Assembly: GCF_900170035.1 (NCBI RefSeq) | Contig: NZ_LT828541.1 | Location: forward strand, 98,987-162,986 | Source: Desulfamplus magnetovallimortis | GTDB lineage: Bacteria > Desulfobacterota > Desulfobacteria > Desulfobacterales > Desulfobacteraceae | Reading direction: 5' to 3' | DNA: 64,000 nucleotides | Shown here: piece by piece, positions 35,801-44,300 of the stretch | Numbering within the stretch: the stretch's first letter is position 1 | Layout of the letters: the number at the start of each line of letters is the position of its first letter | Translations under genes and position numbers: made by a program | The notes under the pieces: generated by a model | What the model was told of the DNA's origin: nothing | Databases searched by the model: none | Seen by the model: only the letters and a program-made list of their open reading frames with translations

Positions 35801-37643
35801 TGAAGCAATAGAGGCGGCAGAAGCTGCAAACCAGGCAAAATCAGCTTTTCTGGCCAACATGAGCCATGAGATCCGAACGCCCATGAATTCTGTTTTAGGA
35901 TTTTCAGATTTACTGATTTCAGAACTCACTGACAAAAAGCATAAAAGCTATGCAGAGAACATTAGAACCAGCGGGAAAGTTTTGCTGAACCTGATTAACG
36001 ATATTCTGGATCTTTCCAAAATTGAAGCCGGAAGAATGGAGATAAAGTATGGAGCAGTCAAACTGCACGATCTTATCCGTGAAACAGAACAGTTCTTTTT
36101 GCCGGAAATATCCCGTAAAAAAATCGACCTGATAATTGAGATATCTGATGATTTTCCTGAATGTATCATGATTGATGACGTGCGTTTAAGACAGATTCTT
36201 GTTAATTTAATCGGCAATGCCGTAAAGTTTACACATACAGGTTGGGTAAAAGTTATTGTGGAAAAAATTGACATGCCGATACGCGATGAGAAAACTGATC
36301 TGTCGATGCACGACGGCAAAATTGATCTGCCGGTTCACGATGGCAAAACTGCTCCGCCGATTCACGATGACAAAACCGATCTGCCGATTCACGATGAGAA
36401 AACTGATCTGTCGATGCACGATGACAAAACTGACCTGCCCTTGATCAATAATAAAATTGCTTTAAGGATTAGTGTTGAAGATACGGGCATTGGCATTCCT
36501 GAGGAATCCCATCAAAAAATATTTGAGTCATTTTCCCAAAATGAAACCCAGGATGCCAAAAAATATGGAGGCACAGGGCTGGGACTGACCATCACAAAGC
36601 ATCTGGTCAACATGATGAATGGGAAAATTACGGTAAAAAGTGTTATCAACAAAGGGAGCACTTTTGAGATACTATTCAACGACATTGATGTGCCTGAAAA
36701 AACAGTCAATTTGAGCCAGGAAAGCCTTGCAAAGCCTGAAAAAATCTATTTTGAACATGCCATGGCCTTGATTGTTGATGATATTAAATTAAATAGAGTT
36801 TTACTGGTGGAGACATTAAAGACGCTTAACATAAAAGCCATAGAAGCTGAAAATGGAGAAGAAGCGGTGTTGGTGGCAAATAAATACCTGCCGGATATTA
36901 TTTTCATGGATATTGAAATGCCTGTAATGGACGGTTATGAAGCGACAAGACAAATCAGGGAAAATGATAAACTAAAGGGGATACCCATTATCGCAATCAC
37001 CGCAGCAGGAATGAAAAAAGATAAAGATAAAGTCATGCAAAGCGGTTTTGACAGCTATCTTTTGAAACCTGTTCAAGTCACTGCTTTGGTAAATGAATTA
37101 AAACAACATATGCCACATACTCCAATGGTTAAAAAAGAAAAAAATCACTCCGTCACAGATCTGTTTGAGAAAAAAAGCGGTGAAAATGGCGAAGATAGTG
37201 AAGGTAATGAAAATAGAGAAGAGAATAAAAATGAAGAACATAATAAGAATGTAGAAAATAATAAAAATGAAGAAAATAACAAGAATGCAGAAGGTACTGA
37301 AAATGGAGGAGATAATAAAAAAAAAGACGGTAATATAAATGGAGATCAACGATCACCTGAAATTCTGAAAACCCTATCTCAATTAAAAACAAGACTTGAA
37401 GAAAAATTTTTGCCCCAATGGGAAAAAAATCATGATAAATTATACATAGACTACATAGAACAATGGGCAACAGAACTTAAATCAACAGCCGCTGAATATG
37501 ATTACAGGCCGTTGATAGAGTGGTGCAATGAAGTGTTATCACAAATTGATCTTTTTGATATGGAACATTTGCCGAAAACTTTGGATACTTTTCCTCAATT
37601 AATTGATGATTTGCAAAGTTTGATTGCAGACAAAAACTTGTAA
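32847..37643 (+). CDS. BvgS-like hybrid sensor kinase with two periplasmic binding domains
   Basis: A 1598-aa membrane sensor. After an N-terminal signal segment come two SBP_bac_3-type binding domains (starting near PLVVALRNDLPP and KVKVSMPDGFPP). A transmembrane helix near residue 515 (WAVIFVIFFIALMGITLFW) leads to PAS, GAF and PAS domains, the kinase core (SHEIRTPMN, His about 1007) and a receiver (LIVDD near 1307). The C-terminus is an Asn/Glu/Lys-rich stretch plus a helical domain that looks like an Hpt but shows no obvious phospho-accepting histidine. Between the N-box region (NLIGNAVKF) and DTGIGIP the ATPase domain carries seven nine-residue repeats of the KTDLPIHDD kind, about residues 1141-1203. 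Such an insert in this domain is unusual. The binding domains suggest an amino acid or similar ligand. Confidence 0.93.
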   Translation: MKLRTIILILFILAFLSTATISIAISGEEQQGSYNMDASTKPLVVALRNDLPPMFFLNVEGQPVGMYVDVWKLWSKKTGHKIRFYMAAWKDIPESLKNGSSDIIGLLLYSKERREWIEFSQPLYDTSARIFYPKTMPDNLNINDLKGKKLGVISGIANEQDIRKSYPDIELIFFPTVEDMIRGALDGKVSAFINSPDSSLTVLGRMGLSGRFQISEEVLFPRTLHAGVLKGNKDLLALVDRGFNSISNQELADIEARWITDPSKRHYRSADNIRLTSAEERWIRHNKKVKVSMPDGFPPMMFMEGNIFKGMVPEYLEIFNEKTGLQFEFTKACLSELPEQIEKRQTDIFPSFTELTPTPFVNMSVPCFSLSWVIVNRTKSAFVADLKDLKGMTILVVKDIPLYKRIINDYPEINIQTAEKPFDALKAVSSGKADAFVGALQIVGYMIQKHDLANLKIAGTVKYEDFKFMFAARSDYPELTTILNKAINSISQQEHDEIFHKWMPVSFDYSADWSIFIKWAVIFVIFFIALMGITLFWNRRLAKQINERRRTEDELTISLEKYKILFDSFPIGVSVTDEKGNLVEVNRESQRLLGISREKHNERKIDGNEWEIIRPDGSVMPPEEYAAVRAIKTQQLVKNAVMGIVKGDQETLWLDVHATPVPLEGYGVVITYHDITDRKHAEKERAENQKQLQRNIQITQTRLFLVEYARTHKFDKLLSKVLDQVGMLVESPIGFYHFVEEDQQTVFLQQWSSRTLQEFCKMGAKGIHYPVNKAGVWVDCVHQKKPVVHNDYASLPHKKGLPEGHAEVIRELVVPVIRQGKVLAILGVGNKKDKYTEQDVETVSYLADITWQIVEQKRTEELLKGVLDGSLIGIMAFRSVRDSNGIISDFKCLLGNRAACKMVGYSQEVLKGRRLLELMPGNKMAGLFDKYVNVVNTGIPLQLELHYGYENLDQWFSISAVALDDGFLVTFSDITDQKNAEAALIEAIEAAEAANQAKSAFLANMSHEIRTPMNSVLGFSDLLISELTDKKHKSYAENIRTSGKVLLNLINDILDLSKIEAGRMEIKYGAVKLHDLIRETEQFFLPEISRKKIDLIIEISDDFPECIMIDDVRLRQILVNLIGNAVKFTHTGWVKVIVEKIDMPIRDEKTDLSMHDGKIDLPVHDGKTAPPIHDDKTDLPIHDEKTDLSMHDDKTDLPLINNKIALRISVEDTGIGIPEESHQKIFESFSQNETQDAKKYGGTGLGLTITKHLVNMMNGKITVKSVINKGSTFEILFNDIDVPEKTVNLSQESLAKPEKIYFEHAMALIVDDIKLNRVLLVETLKTLNIKAIEAENGEEAVLVANKYLPDIIFMDIEMPVMDGYEATRQIRENDKLKGIPIIAITAAGMKKDKDKVMQSGFDSYLLKPVQVTALVNELKQHMPHTPMVKKEKNHSVTDLFEKKSGENGEDSEGNENREENKNEEHNKNVENNKNEENNKNAEGTENGGDNKKKDGNINGDQRSPEILKTLSQLKTRLEEKFLPQWEKNHDKLYIDYIEQWATELKSTAAEYDYRPLIEWCNEVLSQIDLFDMEHLPKTLDTFPQLIDDLQSLIADKNL
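36269..36455 (+). repeat. In-frame 27-bp repeats inside the kinase ATPase domain
   Basis: About seven copies of a nine-codon unit (consensus GATCTGCCGATTCACGATG plus ACAAAACT) follow one another with few changes. They code for D-L-P-I-H-D-D-K-T-like repeats between the N box and the G1 box. Confidence 0.92.
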
Positions 37644-37683
37644 TTTCAAACATTAAAACCATCGAACCACAACTTTTCATTAT

Positions 37684-37750
37684 CTATTGCACTTGTCTGA
37701 ATAAGGCGCTATTTATCAGACACAAAAGAGAGCAGATGTCGAATTTGAGT
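37684..37750 (+). repeat. Internally deleted remnant of a 174-type element
   Basis: ACTTGTCTGAATAAGG, ATCAGACA and GCAGATGTCGAATTTGAG are recognisable pieces of the 174-bp element with most of the core missing. An ATG inside the remnant (37736) opens a frame into the next gene but is probably not its real start. Confidence 0.6.
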
Positions 37751-37825
37751 AAACCTTCATGGCCGAATTCAACTGCCACCCCCGACCATGGTAAGGGTAT
37801 TTTCACGGTAAAAAAGGGAATCTCC

Positions 37826-38935
37826 ATGTTTAACAAAACCCCGGGTATTTTAATAGTTGATGATATGCCATCCAATTTGCAGGTGTTAGGGCAAATACTT
37901 AAAAGTCAGAAGTATATTATTATGGTTGCGTCAAACGGTCAGACAGCACTTAATATGGTTGTTGACAGAAAACCTGATCTTATACTGTTGGATATCATGA
38001 TGCCGGAAATGGATGGATTTGAGGTGTGCAGGAGATTAAAAAGTTCTGATGCAACAAAATCTATTCCAATTATTTTTTTAACTGCCAAAACTGACTCTGA
38101 GGATGTTTTAAAAGGCTTTGAAATGGGGGCAGTTGATTATATAACAAAGCCGTTCAACGCTGCTGAGCTGTTATCACGGGTCAGAACACACATTGAACTC
38201 AGGATGCTTCAAACAAACCTTGAAAGTGCTGTGGATAGCCGCACCAAAGAGTTGCATTCTGCATTGGATAAATTAAAAATAATGCACAGTACTTTGCAGG
38301 GCACCTATCTTGAAATCATAAACCGTCTTGCCCTTGCTGCTGAATATCGTGACAATGAAACAGGACAGCATGTTTTAAGAATGAGCCATTTTTCATCGCT
38401 TCTTGCCAGGGCTGCCGGTTTTGATGAGAACTATTGCCATAACCTGCTGCACGCAAGTTCCATGCATGATGTGGGTAAAATCGGCATACCAGATTCAATA
38501 TTGTTGAAACCAGGCAAACTGACCAGTGAGGAGTTTGAGATAATGAAAAGCCACACAATCATAGGAGGGGAACTGCTGTCAGGTATTGATTCAGATGTAT
38601 GCCATCTGGCCAGGGCCATTGCATTGACCCACCATGAAAAATGGAATGGTAAAGGATATCCAAATGCACTTTCAGGTAAAAAGATTCCCATGGAAGGGCG
38701 AATTGTTGCTGTTGCAGATGTGTTTGATGCATTGACATCAGTTCGACCGTACAAAAAAGCATGGGAGACAGATGATGCCATTGCACTGCTCAAAAAAGAA
38801 AAAGGTGAACATTTTGACCCATACCTTGTTGACCTGTTTATTGATAATCTTCCAGGAATACTTGAGATAAAACATGAGTTTGTGGAAGATGAGGAACTGA
38901 CAGACACTGCAGAACCAGAAGGCGATCAAAGTTAA
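37826..38935 (+). CDS. Response regulator with HD-GYP phosphodiesterase domain
   Basis: A protein of 369 aa that degrades c-di-GMP under control of a receiver. The REC domain is residues 5-120 (LIVDDMPSN, phospho-acceptor in LILLDIMMPEMDG, then ITKPF). A short coiled linker leads to HD-GYP: HDVGKIGIPDSILLKPGKL, HHEKWNGKGYP and a later VADVFDALTS. The start is set at the ATG at 37826 (after AAAAAAGGGAA); a longer frame from 37736 would add 30 residues encoded by repeat DNA. The next gene encodes a receiver-GGDEF protein, so opposing enzymes sit side by side. Confidence 0.93.
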   Translation: MFNKTPGILIVDDMPSNLQVLGQILKSQKYIIMVASNGQTALNMVVDRKPDLILLDIMMPEMDGFEVCRRLKSSDATKSIPIIFLTAKTDSEDVLKGFEMGAVDYITKPFNAAELLSRVRTHIELRMLQTNLESAVDSRTKELHSALDKLKIMHSTLQGTYLEIINRLALAAEYRDNETGQHVLRMSHFSSLLARAAGFDENYCHNLLHASSMHDVGKIGIPDSILLKPGKLTSEEFEIMKSHTIIGGELLSGIDSDVCHLARAIALTHHEKWNGKGYPNALSGKKIPMEGRIVAVADVFDALTSVRPYKKAWETDDAIALLKKEKGEHFDPYLVDLFIDNLPGILEIKHEFVEDEELTDTAEPEGDQS

Positions 38936-38968
38936 ACCTGAATGCTAAAAAAACGAAGGTGAAAAATA

Positions 38969-39970
38969 ATGGGACAAAGAAGAGACACAATTCTTATTGT
39001 GGATGATGAACGCTTTAATCTCAACATTCTACAGGATCTGCTTGATCCGCAATACGACATTATGGTTGCTAAAAACGGTTCCCAGGCTTTGAAAAGAGCT
39101 GCAGCCTCACCACCGCCTGATTTAATTCTGCTGGATATCATGATGCCTGCCATGGATGGCTATGAGGTATTAGAGCGCCTTAAAGCTGACAACCGCACAA
39201 AAGAGATACCTGTTATTTTTATTACTGCAATGGGTGACTCCATTGAAGAGGCCAAAGGTTTGGAGCTTGGTGCTGCCGATTACATCATAAAACCCTTTTC
39301 ACCTCCGGTTGTTACGGCAAGAATCCGTACCCAGCTCAATCTGAAATGGAGCTTAGAGAGAGAGCGTCAGCTCAATCGGAAGCTCTCTCAGCTCAATGAT
39401 ACCCTGGCGGACAAGAATGAAAAATTGCATGAATTCAACGTAATTCTTAAAAATATGGCAAGTTATGACGGACTTACCGGTATCCCCAATCGTCGCCGTT
39501 TTGATGAATTTCTGGATCAGGAGTGGCAACGATCAATACGAAACCGAACCCCCATCTCCCTGATTATGATGGATATTGATTTTTTCAAGTTCTATAATGA
39601 CAATTATGGCCATGCCGCTGGTGACGAATGCCTGAAACAGGTGGCACAGGCACTGTTTCAATCAATTGAACGCAAGGTTGACATGGTGGCACGTTATGGT
39701 GGAGAGGAGTTTGCCTGTGTGCTGCCGGAGACAGATGCCACCGGGGCAAAGCTTGTTGGGCAAAGATTGAGATCGGCTGTAGTATCACTGCATTTACCCC
39801 ATGAACACTCCGAGGCCGAAACCATGGTAACCATAAGTCTCGGTGCAGCAACTATGACACCAGAGCATGGAAATGACCCTGAAATGCTCATTAAAAAAGC
39901 GGATGAGAAACTCTATCAAGCCAAAAAAGAGGGCAGAAACCGTCTGGTATGCGCAATTTCAGATATTTAA
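38969..39970 (+). CDS. Response regulator diguanylate cyclase (REC-GGDEF)
   Basis: A protein of 333 aa. The receiver has LIVDDERFN and the phospho-acceptor in LILLDIMMPAMDG. After a coiled coil the GGDEF domain starts at DGLTGIPNRRRFDE and has the active loop GGEEF near residue 248. RKVD lies five residues before it, an RxxD product-inhibition site. It resembles WspR/PleD-like output regulators. It follows the HD-GYP regulator after 33 bp and may share its transcript and its upstream kinase, possibly one of the hybrid kinases nearby. Confidence 0.94.
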   Translation: MGQRRDTILIVDDERFNLNILQDLLDPQYDIMVAKNGSQALKRAAASPPPDLILLDIMMPAMDGYEVLERLKADNRTKEIPVIFITAMGDSIEEAKGLELGAADYIIKPFSPPVVTARIRTQLNLKWSLERERQLNRKLSQLNDTLADKNEKLHEFNVILKNMASYDGLTGIPNRRRFDEFLDQEWQRSIRNRTPISLIMMDIDFFKFYNDNYGHAAGDECLKQVAQALFQSIERKVDMVARYGGEEFACVLPETDATGAKLVGQRLRSAVVSLHLPHEHSEAETMVTISLGAATMTPEHGNDPEMLIKKADEKLYQAKKEGRNRLVCAISDI

Positions 39971-39986
39971 AAACAACTCTTTAATA

Positions 39987-40125
39987 CTACTTTGTTAGCT
40001 TATCTTTTTTGCTGTCTGAATCAGGATAACCAGGATAACCAGGATGTTCAGGATACTTAATCCTGCCTTATCCTGTTAATCCAGGGTATCCTGATTCAGA
40101 CAATTTATAGAAGTTAACAAAGTAG
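39987..40125 (+). mobile_element. Variant element: 174-family core with different terminal repeats
   Basis: The core GTCTGAATCAGGATAACCAGG...ATCCTGATTCAGAC is shared with the 174-bp family, but the ends are CTACTTTGTTAGCTT and AAGTTAACAAAGTAG instead of CTCAAA...TTTGAG. No clear target duplication is seen. Confidence 0.75.
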
Positions 40126-40149
40126 AATTAAAGTATCGGACTTAAAAAA

Positions 40150-40233
40150 CTTACGTGGCTGATGTCCGCAACAATGGAAATGTTGAAAGTCTCTTTTAAA
40201 ACAGACTGTTACTGAGACTTTTAAATAAAATAA
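40150..40233 (+). repeat. Unit of palindromic repeat family 3
   Basis: ACTTACGTGGCTGATG followed by TTGAAAGTCTCTTTTAAAAC and GACTGTTACTGAGACTTT, the same pattern as at 16703 and 45973. Confidence 0.7.
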
Positions 40234-40276
40234 TGAAAAATTCAGAAACATCATGGTAACAATTTAGGAGTATCAA

Positions 40277-40999
40277 TTGAAAGTCCTTGTAATTGATGAT
40301 GAGAAACCAACTCTCTCCATGTTCAAGCTTTTTCTTACTGCTTATGGCTATCAGGTTTTTGTGGCACAAAGCGGTGAAGAGGGTGTTGCAGTTTATGAAA
40401 AAGAGAGACCCCAGATTGTATTTACTGATCTTAAAATGCCCGGTATAGATGGCATTGAGGTATTAAAGCGCATCCATCTGCTTTGTAAGGCACATGCAAA
40501 GAGCGTTCAGGTCATTATTATCACCGGCCACGGAGACATGGACAAGGCCATAGAAGCACTTGATCTTGATGCATCGGATTTTATCAGCAAGCCTGTTGCA
40601 AAAAAAGCACTTGATGCATCTTTAAAAAGAGCTGAACTTCGTATAAAACAAAGCAGCGAAAGAAAAAACTTTGACGAAATCTCCTTCCAAAGAACAGATA
40701 CAAAATTGCGGGTAAAAATATCAGGAAAACTTACAAGCAACTCCGAAACAACAGAAAAACTTGGAAAATACCGTAACAAATCAATGCTTGAAGGGATTGA
40801 ATCTCTTTGTATTATCTTTGATCAAAATTTTTCCATCAAAAAAGATGGAATTTCATGGTTGATGGCTTTTATTTCAGAAATACGCGATGTGGGAATAGAA
40901 ATCACCATGGAGGGCTTATCATATAACTATATCCGCTTTTTTCAAATGGCAGGTCTTCATGAAATTGCAACTATTATTGAATCCAACACAGAGGAGTAG
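40277..40999 (+). CDS. Response regulator with a STAS-like output domain
   Basis: A protein of 240 aa. The receiver (VLVIDDEKPT, phospho-acceptor in IVFTDLKMPGIDG, lysine in FISKPVAKK) occupies residues 1-125. The rest (about 140-236) has the beta-alpha pattern of STAS/anti-sigma-antagonist domains: LRVKISGKLTS, then a strand LCIIFDQNFSIKKDG and a late MEGLSYNYIRFFQMAGL. The serine phosphorylation site of classical antagonists is not obvious. The start is TTG, six bases after AGGAG. REC-STAS proteins can act in partner-switching pathways; the partner is not in the window. Confidence 0.8.
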   Translation: MKVLVIDDEKPTLSMFKLFLTAYGYQVFVAQSGEEGVAVYEKERPQIVFTDLKMPGIDGIEVLKRIHLLCKAHAKSVQVIIITGHGDMDKAIEALDLDASDFISKPVAKKALDASLKRAELRIKQSSERKNFDEISFQRTDTKLRVKISGKLTSNSETTEKLGKYRNKSMLEGIESLCIIFDQNFSIKKDGISWLMAFISEIRDVGIEITMEGLSYNYIRFFQMAGLHEIATIIESNTEE

Positions 41000-41025
41000 A
41001 AGTCTGATCAAGCAAAGAGGAGGCA

Positions 41026-41118
41026 GGCGTGTACGTTACTATAAATATCCCCATAACAGCCTGTTTTAAAATGGCTTTCATTTCCTAAATTATGGCATTC
41101 ATTTGCCATGTACGTTTA
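41026..41118 (-). repeat. Inverted unit of palindromic repeat family 3
   Basis: GTGTACGTTACT at the left and GCCATGTACGTTTAA at the right, with ACAGCCTGTTTTAAAATGGC inside, the reverse orientation of the units at 16703 and 45973. Confidence 0.6.
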
Positions 41119-41128
41119 AAAAAACTTA

Positions 41129-41360
41129 CTCAAAGCCGACAGCTATGATCTTTTGAGCCTTGTCAACACTGTCTGAATCAGAGATACTCAAAGTCGACAC
41201 CTATGATCTTGTAAGCCTTGTCAACACTGTCTGAATCAGGATTCCCAAGATTAACAAGATAAGGCAGGATTATCTATCCTGAGCATCCTGTTCATCCTGG
41301 ATACCCTGATTCAGACAAATTCAATAATTAGTCAAAAAGAGATAAGATGTCGATTTTGAG
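41129..41360 (-). mobile_element. 174-type element with duplicated terminal segment (copy H, inverted)
   Basis: It starts CTCAAAGCCGACAGC, breaks off after CTGTCTGAATCAGAG, restarts with CTCAAAGTCGACACC and runs to GTCGATTTTGAG at 41360. Only the whole composite is flanked by a direct repeat, AACTTA (41123-41128 and 41361-41366). The terminal 60-70 bp was therefore probably duplicated before or after insertion. The last bases contain an ATG used by the next open frame. Confidence 0.83.
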
Positions 41361-44300
41361 AACTTATGCTGATAAAATGCTGACTGAAAAACCCTTTAAA
41401 AAAATATCCCATCTTTTTAACCCACCCAGGGTTCATGGCATTATTATACGTAAACGCCTTGACAACCTTCTTGATTCGTCAAGGACAAAACCTCTGGTTC
41501 TTGTTCAGGGACAGGCTGCACAGGGGAAATCAACACTTGTGGCCTCCTACCTTAACCGCTGTTTCCCTGACAATGCTGTATGGCTTCATCTTGGAAAAAG
41601 AGAGTCTGACCATACAAATATGTTCGAGCTTTTGCTCCATGCCATTTGCAGCCGAGACTCTTTAATGAATATAAATTCTGTAAAAGAGGAGATAAGCCCT
41701 TCCCTTGCAACCCTTGGAGCAGGGGATGAAATATCTCGGGAAACAGAAATTATCACCTCCCTTTTGATACCACGTGAAATTCCTTTTGCCATTGTGCTTG
41801 ATAACCTTGAATCCCTTGATGACAAGGCATCATCCCACTTACTGATACAGAACATCGTGCAGGAACTGCTTCATCGTGAAACGTCTGTCCAGTTAATCAT
41901 CATTTCAAGACTGATTCCATCCATGGGAATCTCAATGTTAAAGGTAGAGCATAGATCCCTTCTGCTTAAAAATGATGATCTTGCCTTTACACTTGAAGAG
42001 ACCGCCGACTTTTTCATAAATCGGCCAATTCACAAAATCGGCAATAAAAAATCTGACCTTTTCAAATGGCTGGAAAACCAGACAAAAGACAACGGAACCA
42101 TTGAAAAAAAAGAGCTGGAAAATCAAACAATTGCCAATGAAACCATTGAAAAAATTTACAAAATCACAAATGGCTGGGCAGGCGGGCTTGCACTGATAGC
42201 AGAGTCAATGGAAAGGGGTGTTGATATCTCCCGCCTGCCACATAACCTCACAGCCGAAGCCCTGCAATATTTCTCCCACGAAATATACGATCTGTTACCA
42301 CACCACATCAAGCATTTCCTTATCAGAGTATCTCTTTTTGACGAAATTGATACCGAAATAGTTGAAACCCTTTGTGACACACCAAAGGCCGGAGAAATAC
42401 TTGATTATCTTGAAAAACGAAACCTTTTCATACAGCGCCTTACAGGAAAAAATAACAGAATTTACTACCGTTTCAACACACTTTTCAGAAATTTTCTATA
42501 CAAGGCACTGACAGACAATCTTTCTCCGGATCAGTTAAGGCAATTCAGGATTCGTGCAGCACGTTTTTTTGAAAACAGAGGAGAGACAGAGCGCTCTGTA
42601 CCTTACTATCTTGATGGAGGAGAGCTTGCAATGGCTTCCGACATGATCAAGAAATGTGCAACGGATCTTTTGCTCAAAGGTGCTCTGCCCAATCTAAGAA
42701 GATGGTTAGAAGCCCTTCCTGATTCAATGGTACAAAATGACCCCTGGCTTCTTTTTTACCTGACAATGACAAGAAGGATCCGGGGAGGAAAAAGAAATGT
42801 TGACGATTTTACCAGAGCCCTGGAAATCTTTAGGCAAAAGGGTGATACAAGAGGGTGCATGCTCTGCACAGCCTACCTTATTGAAGCCTGCGTATTTGTC
42901 AGAAAATCGTCTGAAAAAATTCTGGTATGGATACAGAACGGCGAAAAACTTCTGGCACAAAACAGAGGAAACCCACTTTTCAGTTGGGCTCAGGCCCTTC
43001 TCTGGCAGCATATCGCCTTTGGTTATATTGCAGGAGAAGTTGATATACAAAAGGGGCTTTCATCCTGTCGAAATGCCCGACTTCTTGCCAAAAAAATCAA
43101 TAACAGTGAAATTGAGCTGAATGCTTCAATAATAATGGCGTTTGGATATGTCAGAAGCGGTAATTTTCCTGGGGCAGCAAAACTTCTCAAAGCTTTGAAA
43201 AACATGACAGATGAAGGAAGGCACCCTGAATACAGGGCATTAAACCAGCTTGTCAGGATTGACCTTGAACTGAAAAAAGGCAACTTTAAAACAGCCGATT
43301 ACTACCTTGCAGAATCAGAGGCAGATGTTGAAAAATTTGGCCTTCTGTTTCTATATCCAGGCTTTATTGAGCTTAAAGCCATGCACAGCATTTACACCGG
43401 CAAATTTGAAAATGCAAAGCGTTTTGCAGAACATCTTTCCGATTTTTCAATTTTGTCAGGAAATACCTTCTATCTTGCCCAAAGTTGTCACATCAAGGCC
43501 ATGGTCAATTACCATGCTGCATTATCCACTCAGGAGTTACCTTCAGGATTTGAAACAGCCAGAAAAGAATCTGAAAAAGCCTTGCAGCTCTTTTATGAAA
43601 AAAAAGGAGAAGATGCCCATATGTACAAAGCTCGCCAGCTTTATGGAATGATTCTCTTCAAAAGCAAAAAGTTTGTTGAAGCGCACAGGGAATTTCAGGA
43701 GACCCTCGGCTATTTTGCAAAGGCATCTTCTGATATCTCATGGTGCGAAACACTATCCATGACAGGGCTTTTATGCTGGGAAGAGTCAATGCCTGGCAAG
43801 GCACAGGAGTATATACTTACTGCCATAAAAAAATTTGTAACAGCAGGATATCAACGATTCTCTCTTATGGCCACTTCTGATTTTCTTGATTTTCTCATCC
43901 TTGGATTATGCTTTGATACATCAGATGAGCTTTTTTCGCCCGTTTTATCCTTAATAACAGACAAACTCCCAGGGCATGCATCTGAAAGAATTATATATAT
44001 ACTGTCACACCCCCTTGTTCAGAAACAGCCGCAATGGCAAAACCGACTAAAACAGATATACCGCTATACCCTTCCAAAAATTACCATAAATACTCTGGGT
44101 CAATTTTCGATAATGATAAACAGTCAACCTGTCAACGATGATACCTGGGAAGGAAATAAACCAAAACTTCTGTTGAAATCAATCATATGTCATAGCAGCC
44201 ATCATGTACCAAAGGAAAAACTCATTGAGGATATCTGGCCTGATGCCACTTCAAAAGCTGGAGAAAAAAACTTCAAGATAAACCTCCATAGAATACGGAA

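Noticed and set aside
37736-37825. 30-residue N-terminal extension of the HD-GYP regulator
   Set aside because: These codons lie in decayed repeats; the receiver domain starts right after the ATG at 37826, which has a good ribosome site.
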